From Methanobacteriota archaeon (GTDB taxonomy: Archaea > Thermoplasmatota > Poseidoniia > Poseidoniales > Thalassarchaeaceae), in NCBI GenBank assembly GCA_002685415.1, contig NYXO01000040.1, positions 1-6,118 on the forward strand: DNA of 6,118 bases, in the 5' to 3' direction. This document shows positions 1 through 6,118 of this stretch, in pieces. Made by a program: the position numbers and the translations under genes. Position 1 is the stretch's first letter. Every line of letters starts with the position of its first letter. A model generated the notes under the pieces. The model was not told where the DNA came from and did no database searches. It worked only from the letters and a program-made list of their open reading frames with translations.

Positions 1-1650
1 ATGAGTCACCTGAAACTGCTGGTCACCAATTGTAAATTCAGATAAATCCATCCAATTATCTCTCATGTCCCAAGTTCGCCATTGGACTCTTTGTACTCCA
101 CCTTCTAGATTGAACACAATCGATTCTCCTTGTCCTATATGAACACGGTTATCTACTCCGTATTCACTGCCCAAAGTCACATTCAACGACATGCTAAGTT
201 CGTAGACGTAATTGGCAGCTTCCTCAACCGAAGGTTGTGCATTAACATGACCATGACCGTAGACGTTATTCTGCCTATTCTTTGGTATGAGGTCCTCGGC
301 ACAAGGCTCATTCGCCAACATGTAATGACATTGTCTGTAAGTGGAAGTTTCTTGCATTATATTCCTAATATCGAAAGGACTCAAATCAGGATTGGCCTGG
401 TACATCAAAACAGCGACACCGGCAGCACCTGGTGTTGCCATACTTGTGCCAGATAACGCAACATAACCATCGCCTGTATTTGCATCCGGAGCATTGACAC
501 TACTTCCTACGAAAGCGATATTTGGTTTGATGCGCCCTTCTTCAGTAGGTCCTTGACTTGAGTATATTGCGATCGCTGTATCTTTGTCCAAGGCGCCAAC
601 TGTAATCGCATCTTCAGCGCTTCCCGGGGTCCCAATTTGAGCGCTAAATGCCGAATTCCCAGCGGCAATAAAGATCGCAACACCCGCTCTCATCATTTCG
701 TTTGCCATCCGATTAACGGATTCTTGTTCTGAGGTCGTCCATTCGGATACTGCAGGCCCTCCAAGGCTCATACTTGCTGCTCGAATGTTGAACTCATGGC
801 GCTTTTCAACGGTCCACTCCATTCCTGCCATAACTTGAGCATAGCTTCCACTCCCGCTACCACTGAGAACTTTCACTCCAACGAGATTTGCGTGTGGTGC
901 GACTCCAACATGTTGGTATGAAGGCGCTCCAGTTCCTGCAGTTATTCCAGCGCAATGAGTTCCATGTCCATTATCATCGTAAGGGAAAATTTCGCTACCA
1001 TTGGTGGCACCCGGGTTATTTATTGCATCAAAAAATGCAATTACCTTAGGGTCGTCAGTGCTGTTATCGTCATCTAAATCGTCTAGAGCAGTGTGATTTC
1101 CGTCAATTCCAGTATCAATGATTGCCATTGTCACTCCGGCTCCAGTATAACCTGTGTCCTGCCAAACTAGGTCAACACCATGAGCAGGAACTACATCCTC
1201 CATCTGAACCTCTAGTCTGCCATCTAACTCTACGAATACAACTCCTGGTAGTTGAACCAATTCGTATATTCTATCCAATTCAACAGTTCCTGCAATCGAA
1301 TCAATCAACCAATACCTGAATTGTGTTTGAAAATCCAATTCACTTTCAAGCATCTTTTGATCAGATTCAGTTGGTGTGTGGTCAAAGTCAACGATTACTG
1401 AAATTCGACCATTGTCATCGAGGTATTGATAGTGGTTGTTTTGTGCAGCAATCCAAATTGCATCGTGAATGTAATCTCCATCTTTGTCCATAGGTGTGTC
1501 TTCCCACCAATCTCCAATCTGCTCAGAATAGGTTGGGGTCTGAGATGGATTTGACACAGTGGGAGCCGCAGCCGCGAGTGCCGGAACAAGCATCATGCCG
1601 AGTACAGTGAAAGCAATCAATCGGGCTCGAATCTCATCAGATACTAACAT
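1..1650 (-). CDS. Secreted subtilisin-like serine protease (S8 family), C-terminus cut off by the window
   Basis: The frame is open without a stop from the ATG at 1650 to the window edge, giving 550 residues. Residues 1-29 look like a signal peptide: a short charged start (DEIRAR) and a hydrophobic run ending in an Ala-rich stretch around 25-29. A possible Ca-binding loop DKDGDYIHD follows at 55-63, then a propeptide-like segment (about 82-145) ending in PGVVFVELD. The catalytic domain spans about 155-480. Its triad is Asp179 (IIDTGID), His229 (NGHGTHCAG) and Ser403 (GTSMATPGAAG), with the oxyanion Asn332 in AAGNS. All are present, so an active exported endopeptidase is expected. Cys441 and Cys450 could form a disulfide. 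From about 485 a beta-rich segment begins, probably an accessory domain that continues outside the window. An in-frame GTG at 1662 is an alternative start; a stop at 1684-1686 bounds the frame. Family call is firm; the substrate is unknown. Confidence 0.93.
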   Translation of the reverse strand, partial: MLVSDEIRARLIAFTVLGMMLVPALAAAAPTVSNPSQTPTYSEQIGDWWEDTPMDKDGDYIHDAIWIAAQNNHYQYLDDNGRISVIVDFDHTPTESDQKMLESELDFQTQFRYWLIDSIAGTVELDRIYELVQLPGVVFVELDGRLEVQMEDVVPAHGVDLVWQDTGYTGAGVTMAIIDTGIDGNHTALDDLDDDNSTDDPKVIAFFDAINNPGATNGSEIFPYDDNGHGTHCAGITAGTGAPSYQHVGVAPHANLVGVKVLSGSGSGSYAQVMAGMEWTVEKRHEFNIRAASMSLGGPAVSEWTTSEQESVNRMANEMMRAGVAIFIAAGNSAFSAQIGTPGSAEDAITVGALDKDTAIAIYSSQGPTEEGRIKPNIAFVGSSVNAPDANTGDGYVALSGTSMATPGAAGVAVLMYQANPDLSPFDIRNIMQETSTYRQCHYMLANEPCAEDLIPKNRQNNVYGHGHVNAQPSVEEAANYVYELSMSLNVTLGSEYGVDNRVHIGQGESIVFNLEGGVQRVQWRTWDMRDNWMDLSEFTIGDQQFQVTH

Positions 1651-1684
1651 GATTACCAGCACTATCGCAAAGAGGATGTGATTT

Positions 1685-1691
1685 CAATAAA
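1685..1691 (-). promoter_or_regulatory. Possible archaeal TATA-like box upstream of the protease gene
   Basis: The minus strand reads TTTATTG here, inside an A/T-rich patch (CTTTATTGAAAT) that stands out in the 75-base gap. If it is a TATA box, a start site about 25 bases downstream would fall near 1662, giving a very short leader before the ATG at 1650, or none before the GTG at 1662. That arrangement is common in archaea. The match is weak, no clear BRE was seen, and the archaeal assignment is itself an inference. Confidence 0.2.
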
Positions 1692-1707
1692 GCGGTCAGT
1701 TGACTAT

Positions 1708-1724
1708 TCAGCCCTTAGGGCTGA
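1708..1724 (-). terminator. Perfect hairpin just after the acyl-CoA dehydrogenase stop; possible terminator or 3'-end structure
   Basis: TCAGCCC and GGGCTGA form a perfect 7-bp stem around a 3-base loop. The stem starts one base after the TGA stop (1726-1728) of the acyl-CoA dehydrogenase gene. It is not followed by a clear U-tract on the minus strand (the sequence continues ATAGTCAACTGACC), so it is not a textbook intrinsic terminator. It could stabilise the mRNA end, attenuate read-through into the protease gene, or be chance. The position between two functionally different genes favours a transcript boundary. Confidence 0.35.
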
Positions 1725-1725
1725 T

Positions 1726-2874
1726 TCAGAGGTCTCTGACCATTTCTCTTCCTATGATCATCCGTTGAACTTGGCTACTTCCTTCGTAAATTTGCAGAAC
1801 CTTTGCTGCACGCATCAGGCGAGCAACAGGGTATTCCTCAGAGTATCCATAGCCGCCAAATACTTGCACTGCGTCTGTAGTTATCTCCATACAAGAATCT
1901 GCAGCAAATCGCTTAGCATGAGCCGCGCTTTCGGTATTCTTGATTCCATTGTCTACTTCCCATGCGGTGCGCCAAGTTAGCAATCTGCTAGCCTCGATTT
2001 TTGTTTTCATATCTGCCAACATAAATTGAATCGCTTGATGCTCATGCAATTTCTTACCGAAGGTCTTGCGTTCATCGGCGTATTGTAAAGCGTATTCGTA
2101 TGCCGCTCGTGAACACCCAACGGCTTGTGCAGCGACACAGGGTCGTGATAGGTCGAAGGCCTTCATTGCGTTGAACCAACCCGCTCCCTCAACACCACCG
2201 ATTAGATTCTCAACTGGTACATGAACATCTTCGAAGATTACAGCTCTTGTGTCTGAAGCTCTTTGTCCCATGTTTGTCTCCTTTTTCCCAAGTGAAACTC
2301 CATCCCACGAACTTTCGACGATAAAAGCACTCATTCCTTTGTACCCGGCTGATTTGTCTGTGTATGCCAAAACAAAGAACCAATCTGCTTGTCCCGCTCC
2401 TGTAATCCACATTTTCTGGCCGTTTAGGATGTAATGATCACCATCTCGTACAGCGGTAGTTTGTATGCTTGCAACATCACTACCCGCCCCCGGTTCGGTT
2501 ACGCAATAGGATGCAATCAATGGTTCTTTCACCAAGCGGCCAAGATATTCGGTTTTCTGGTCTTCAGTTCCTCCGGTAATTACCGGGCCAACAGTTAATC
2601 CGTTCGAATATGCTGCAGTACCAAACCCTGGGTCACCCCAGGAAAACTCCTCACAGACCAACACTTCGTCAAGTATACCCATCCCCATACCTCCGTATTC
2701 TGCTGGGATGTGTAGGTTGGTGAGGCCTAATGCATGAGCCTCCGCGATTGCCTCAGTTGGAAATTCTGAATTAGCTTCCCAATGCTCCGCATTGGGGCGA
2801 ACAGTATCTCTGGCAAATTCGTGAGCTAACTCACGAAGCATCTCTTGCTCCTCGGACAATGCGAACTCAACCAT
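1726..2874 (-). CDS. Acyl-CoA dehydrogenase, medium-chain (MCAD)-like, FAD-dependent
   Basis: This 382-residue protein has the usual length of the family. It should oxidise acyl-CoA to trans-2-enoyl-CoA using FAD, passing electrons to an electron-transfer flavoprotein in the cytoplasm. The helical N-terminal domain spans about 5-118. The middle beta domain (about 120-225) carries the signature YCVTEPGAGSD (123-133) and the flavin-contacting MWIT (155-158). The C-terminal helical domain has the RKTFGKKLHEHQ motif (269-280) and the second signature from QVFGG (337-341) to RAAK (355-358). The expected catalytic base is Glu364 in IYEGSSQ, the position used by MCAD and short-chain enzymes and unlike the helix-G position of isovaleryl-CoA and long-chain dehydrogenases. 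From memory, the C-terminal third resembles mammalian MCAD closely. Exact chain length and branching of the substrate cannot be read from sequence. The ATG at 2874 is the natural start; a GGGAGG at 2889-2894 lies 14 bases upstream, too far for a good ribosome site. The gap to the exchanger is 69 bases. Confidence 0.95.
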   Translation of the reverse strand: MVEFALSEEQEMLRELAHEFARDTVRPNAEHWEANSEFPTEAIAEAHALGLTNLHIPAEYGGMGMGILDEVLVCEEFSWGDPGFGTAAYSNGLTVGPVITGGTEDQKTEYLGRLVKEPLIASYCVTEPGAGSDVASIQTTAVRDGDHYILNGQKMWITGAGQADWFFVLAYTDKSAGYKGMSAFIVESSWDGVSLGKKETNMGQRASDTRAVIFEDVHVPVENLIGGVEGAGWFNAMKAFDLSRPCVAAQAVGCSRAAYEYALQYADERKTFGKKLHEHQAIQFMLADMKTKIEASRLLTWRTAWEVDNGIKNTESAAHAKRFAADSCMEITTDAVQVFGGYGYSEEYPVARLMRAAKVLQIYEGSSQVQRMIIGREMVRDL

Positions 2875-2925
2875 GATACCGCCACAGGCCTCCCTGCCTT
2901 AGCCGTTAGGGCAAGTAAATCCTGC

Positions 2926-2932
2926 AATATTT
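2926..2932 (-). promoter_or_regulatory. Possible TATA-like element upstream of the acyl-CoA dehydrogenase gene
   Basis: The minus strand reads AAATATT (within GTGAAATATTGCAGG) in the 69-base gap between the exchanger stop and the dehydrogenase start. About 25 bases downstream a start site would fall near 2903, giving a leader of roughly 29 bases that would include the GGGAGG at 2889-2894. This would let the dehydrogenase be transcribed separately from the two genes before it. The element is short and A/T-rich sites occur by chance, so this is tentative. Confidence 0.18.
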
Positions 2933-2943
2933 CACCCTTCACA

Positions 2944-3948
2944 CTATGTGGTGCTATAATAGAGAAACGACATGTAGGCAATATATCCGATTACCATTGT
3001 TGCTCCTACTCTACGTCCAATTTCTCTGTCATCGAGCAACATAGCAGCAACTAAGCTAGAAGTTAGGATGACTACCCATATGTCTCGGCCTTCAAACTTC
3101 GAGGCGATTTCGATTCCACCTCCGATGACAGAAGCAGTACCTAGGATCCCTAGGATATTCATTACATTGGAACCCAACACATTGCCTACTGCAACTCCTC
3201 CTTGATTTCTCATTGCCGCGATTAGAGTGACTGCTAATTCAGGTAAAGAAGTCCCGAGAGCTACTAATGAAAGCCCAACAATCGCAGTAGGTATGTCGTA
3301 TGTTGCGGCCAAACCGGTTGCTCCGTCAAGCAGGAAGATAGCCCCTTTCCAAATCATAAATCCACCCGCGATTGTTGAGAATATAGCCAATAGTATATTG
3401 TCAGGAAGCCAAGTTTCTTCAGGCTCCTCTGCATCGGCTTTACCTTTAGATGAGACATAAGCATAAGCGTAATATCCTACCAGTAAAATCAGCATGAATG
3501 CTCCTCCTTCAAGAGGTATTGAGCCGTAATAAACGAAGGCGGTTAGAAGGACAGTAGCCAAGATAACAGCCACGGAATCTCGTCTAATACCTTCACCTGC
3601 CTCATCCCCAGAACCAAGCATGCAAGCGGTACCGAGAACCAACATAACATTGGCAACATTCGAGCCCAAGACGCCTCCAACAGCAATATCAGGCTCATTT
3701 TGAGCAACCGCCTCAATTGCCACGGCTAATTCTGGGAGAGATGTGCCGATTGCAACAATCGTGAATCCGACCAATAATGGAGGGACTCTCAATCGATATG
3801 CAATTTGCACCGCACCCTGGACGACACCTTCTCCACCAGTCATCAACAAGACGAATCCAATCAGGACAAGAACCGGGTCGGAGTCAAACATCTCTACCAC
3901 GGTAAGTGCGCCCCGCTCATGATGTTTGAGTACATCTATCTCATTCAC
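2944..3948 (-). CDS. Sodium/calcium exchanger-type membrane antiporter (CaCA family, YrbG-like)
   Basis: This 334-residue integral membrane protein should exchange Ca2+ (or K+/other cations) for Na+ or H+ across the cytoplasmic membrane. About ten hydrophobic segments can be placed, in two inverted halves of five. Each half carries the family's alpha repeat: GTSLPE at 68-73 with GSNVAN at 95-100, and GTSLPE at 232-237 with GNVLGSNVMN at 255-264. Glu73 and Glu237 are the expected cation ligands. The halves are joined by an acidic hydrophilic loop (about 166-184). The first repeat has VGG at 90-92 where the second has VGN. The reading starts with GTG at 3948, overlapping the upstream gene's end by 8 bases, which suggests translational coupling. 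An ATG at 3891 (residue 20) would remove a hydrophilic extension of 19 residues and start just before the first membrane segment, so it is a serious alternative. The transported ion is not determined by sequence. Confidence 0.92.
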   Translation of the reverse strand: MNEIDVLKHHERGALTVVEMFDSDPVLVLIGFVLLMTGGEGVVQGAVQIAYRLRVPPLLVGFTIVAIGTSLPELAVAIEAVAQNEPDIAVGGVLGSNVANVMLVLGTACMLGSGDEAGEGIRRDSVAVILATVLLTAFVYYGSIPLEGGAFMLILLVGYYAYAYVSSKGKADAEEPEETWLPDNILLAIFSTIAGGFMIWKGAIFLLDGATGLAATYDIPTAIVGLSLVALGTSLPELAVTLIAAMRNQGGVAVGNVLGSNVMNILGILGTASVIGGGIEIASKFEGRDIWVVILTSSLVAAMLLDDREIGRRVGATMVIGYIAYMSFLYYSTT

Positions 3949-6118
3949 ACATTCTTCTGATGTGTCTGACTACCAAGTCGGAAGTCGGAATAGTGTGGTC
4001 TTCTAATGGTGGCGAGAACGGAACTGGTGTGTCTAATGCTCCGATTACAACCGGTGCATTTTCTAGGTTCCAAAATGCTTCCTCTAAGATCCTACTACTA
4101 ACTGTATGCCCAAGTCCACCGGTGTATTGTGCCTCTTGCAAAACTATCAGACGGCCAGTTCTTCGAACAGAATCGATACAGGTTTGTGCATCGAATGGCA
4201 GTATAGTACGTAAATCAATAATTTCTGCTTCAATGCCTCGTTTTGCAGCTTTTTCAGCCGCTTCTAGAGCTACATGAACCATTGCTCCCCATGTTACGAT
4301 TGTGACATCTTTACCACCGCGAACAATCCTAGCTTTACCTATACTATTCTCGCCATTGGCAAGGCGTTGATGGACCGAATCTGTGTCAACTATCTGGTTA
4401 ATCGAATGCCCCCAGCCAGTTTTTCCTCCACGTAAGCCATAGAGTCCGATGTGCTCAAGGTATACTACAGGGTCATTCAAGGCGTGCGATTCAATCAACA
4501 AATCGTAGGCGTCTTGTGGAGAGGATGGGAATACGATGATCAAACCCGGGTCATTTGCAAACCATGATTCTATCATGTTTGCATGGAATGGTCCACTGCG
4601 AGTTTTTGCTCCGAGAGGAATCCTAACGGTAAGTGGGACATCCGCTCCCCATCGCCACCTAAGTTGGGCTGCGTTATTGATTAGCGGATTCATAGCTAGA
4701 GCCGCAAACCCTCCAAATTGAATTTCTGCCAAAGGTCGCATACCACCTAAGGCCGCTCCTGTTGCTGAATGAATGATTATCGCTTCTGATAAGGGCATAT
4801 CGAGCAACTTGTCAGAATGTCCTCGTGCCTTCAATGGTAGATTCATCCCAAAGGCTCCTGCGACCTCCATATCTTCTCCCATGAAGACAATTGACTCACT
4901 ATATTTGTCAGCAAGGCTGACCATCCCATTTTGTATCGCCTTGCTGTATGTCCATGAGTTTGCTGCCTCTGAGAATTCAAGTTCTACCTTGCCAATCGAG
5001 ACGGGACTCTCTCCTCCAGAGAGGCTTATTCCGAAGCGTTCGAACTGCTCAGAATGAGTCGAAGCATCATGAAGAGAAGTTACTCCTTTGGTCACAGTAT
5101 TCCCCTCGGGCCATGCAGATTCTTCCATTTCTTGGCGAGCTGCATCTACCATCGCTTGTTCCTCTGATTCCATCTTGGTGAGTTTTTTCTCACTTACTCC
5201 CAATCTTATCAATAATTCCCGATGGTTGGGGAGAGGGTCTTTTTCTGACCAATATGTTAGCAAATCGCGGTCTACGTAGCCGGGGGGGTTTCCACTAGTA
5301 GCACCCAAGTACAAATCGTCGTGATGATGCGCATGGCCACAACCACGCATAGTCTCAACATGGATTAGAGTAGGGCCTCCGCCATCTAATGCAAATTCCC
5401 TAGCAACTGCGGTAGATATGTGAAATTCTGCAGGGTCGGAGCCATCTATGCTCCAAGATGGGATTCCCATCGAGTGACCCTTGTCTCCGAAGGTTTCAGC
5501 GCCGGATTGACCAACAGTGAAGGTATCAAGCGCAATTTGGTTATTTTGAATCATGAATGAAATCGGCAGACCTCGAGCCCCGGCTAGATTCATGGCTTCC
5601 CAAAATTCACCGCTACTACTGCAACCTTCTCCGACCGGTGCTAGGTGAAATCGAGCCGTTCCAAGCCTGTTCGCCGCTAGCGCTACACCGGTAGCCGTAG
5701 CGCTTGCAATCGGTAGCGGCGCGGTGGGTGGTAGTACTCTCTTGTGCCAATTGCCAACGTGTAGATCTCTGCCTCCGGCTGAATCGATGCCTCCATCCAT
5801 GTAAGAATCTGATTTGCCCATTTGTGCGTTGAAAATTTCCAGTGGTGTTTGTCCCATTGAAAGAGCTAATCCCACGTCTCTAATCATAGGGGCAACAACA
5901 TCTGCAATAGAAATTGAATCATCGTCTAAATCGATTGCCCGAGTCATAGAGGTAGCGCATGCGACAACTCCTTCTTGCCAAGTAGAGCGGAATCCTTTCC
6001 CTCCAAATTGACTTCCATCTGGTGTTTTTACCCCATTCATGAACAAGTCTTTGAGATGTTCATCCAAAGCGCGGGTTCTATGCATCCACCTTTGCCATTC
6101 AAATCTATCATCGACGGT
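3941..6118 (-). CDS. Fused E1 alpha/beta subunit of a thiamine-dependent 2-oxoacid dehydrogenase complex, N-terminus cut off by the window
   Basis: E1 decarboxylates a 2-oxoacid on thiamine diphosphate and passes the acyl group to lipoyl-E2. The first visible Met is at 6085, but the frame stays open to the edge (TVDDRFEWQRW precedes it) and those residues fit the family's first helix, so the true start is outside; 725 residues are visible. Numbering from that Met: the alpha part (about 1-300) has the diphosphate/Mg motif GEG (152-154) to NN (181-182), and a RGCGHAHHHDD loop (247-257) matching the conserved His loop. A linker (about 300-370) leads into the beta part, with GED (403-405; Glu404 is the expected cofactor-activating residue), SEAIIIHSATGAALGG (433-448), His501 in GPFH and a transketolase C-terminal domain (about 585-710). 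GEG instead of GDG is also found in human branched-chain E1 alpha, which, with the acyl-CoA dehydrogenase nearby, suggests branched-chain 2-oxoacids; pyruvate or acetoin remain possible. E2 and E3 are not in the window. Confidence 0.93.
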   Translation of the reverse strand, partial: TVDDRFEWQRWMHRTRALDEHLKDLFMNGVKTPDGSQFGGKGFRSTWQEGVVACATSMTRAIDLDDDSISIADVVAPMIRDVGLALSMGQTPLEIFNAQMGKSDSYMDGGIDSAGGRDLHVGNWHKRVLPPTAPLPIASATATGVALAANRLGTARFHLAPVGEGCSSSGEFWEAMNLAGARGLPISFMIQNNQIALDTFTVGQSGAETFGDKGHSMGIPSWSIDGSDPAEFHISTAVAREFALDGGGPTLIHVETMRGCGHAHHHDDLYLGATSGNPPGYVDRDLLTYWSEKDPLPNHRELLIRLGVSEKKLTKMESEEQAMVDAARQEMEESAWPEGNTVTKGVTSLHDASTHSEQFERFGISLSGGESPVSIGKVELEFSEAANSWTYSKAIQNGMVSLADKYSESIVFMGEDMEVAGAFGMNLPLKARGHSDKLLDMPLSEAIIIHSATGAALGGMRPLAEIQFGGFAALAMNPLINNAAQLRWRWGADVPLTVRIPLGAKTRSGPFHANMIESWFANDPGLIIVFPSSPQDAYDLLIESHALNDPVVYLEHIGLYGLRGGKTGWGHSINQIVDTDSVHQRLANGENSIGKARIVRGGKDVTIVTWGAMVHVALEAAEKAAKRGIEAEIIDLRTILPFDAQTCIDSVRRTGRLIVLQEAQYTGGLGHTVSSRILEEAFWNLENAPVVIGALDTPVPFSPPLEDHTIPTSDLVVRHIRRMCE

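Noticed and set aside
130..456. Plus-strand open frame of 108 codons
   Set aside because: It lies fully inside the coding strand of the protease, opposite residues that include the GTSMATPG catalytic serine region, and its product has no recognisable features.
1395..1589. Second minus-strand frame of 64 codons near the start of the protease
   Set aside because: It overlaps the protease signal-peptide and propeptide region in another frame; the protease frame is strongly supported by motifs.
1678..1980. Plus-strand open frame of 100 codons across the protease/dehydrogenase gap
   Set aside because: Most of it is antisense to the conserved C-terminus of the acyl-CoA dehydrogenase, including the catalytic Glu region; no family resemblance was seen.
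2889..2894. GGGAGG as ribosome binding site for the acyl-CoA dehydrogenase
   Set aside because: It is 14 bases from the ATG, longer than usual spacing, and no comparable site precedes the other genes.
2875..2943. Short inverted repeats around AGGC...GCCT in the gap before the acyl-CoA dehydrogenase
   Set aside because: Stems are only four pairs and compete with one another; not distinguishable from chance, and there is no riboswitch-like layout.
5282..5288. Run of seven G, a possible frameshift site
   Set aside because: On the minus strand it encodes NPPG within the E1 alpha half, and the frame stays correct with family motifs on both sides, so there is no sign of an indel.
1..6118. CRISPR array, tRNA, rRNA, transposase or phage genes
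   Set aside because: No repeat-spacer periodicity, cloverleaf, ribosomal RNA stretch or mobile-element protein was recognised; the four minus-strand genes account for nearly all of the sequence.

Overview
All four genes in this window lie on the minus strand, so transcription runs from the right edge to the left edge. In order of transcription they are: a fused E1 alpha/beta subunit of a thiamine-dependent 2-oxoacid dehydrogenase (6118 to 3941, 5' end outside the window), a CaCA-type cation/calcium exchanger (3948 to 2944), an MCAD-like acyl-CoA dehydrogenase (2874 to 1726), and a secreted subtilisin-like serine protease (1650 to 1, 3' end outside the window). No RNA gene, CRISPR array, insertion sequence or long repeat was seen. 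The gaps between genes are short (69 and 75 bases), so no stretch of 300 bases lacks a gene.

Organism: the base composition is moderate, the genes are tightly packed and none has a well-placed strong Shine-Dalgarno sequence. The protease has an acidic DxDxD-type motif followed by a propeptide, a layout familiar from archaeal subtilases. Together with a complete-looking branched-chain/fatty acid oxidation theme, this fits a marine planktonic heterotroph. My best guess is a Marine Group II euryarchaeon (Poseidoniales) or a relative. This is inferred from gene style only, because there is no marker gene; a bacterial source is not excluded.

How the genes fit together: the first two overlap by 8 bases and are probably co-transcribed and translationally coupled. 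The E1 enzyme makes acyl-CoA from 2-oxoacids (branched-chain 2-oxoacids or pyruvate), with E2 and E3 partners that are not in the window. The acyl-CoA dehydrogenase could take the next oxidation step on fatty or branched acyl-CoA. The protease would release peptides and amino acids outside the cell. A protein-to-amino-acid-to-acyl-CoA theme is therefore plausible, but it is inferred from proximity. The exchanger has no obvious place in it.

I found no convincing novel system. The points most worth checking are that the E1 open frame continues past its first visible Met to the window edge, that the exchanger's start is ambiguous, that one of the exchanger's two repeats lacks the usual asparagine of its GN motif, and that a perfect hairpin sits directly after the acyl-CoA dehydrogenase stop codon.
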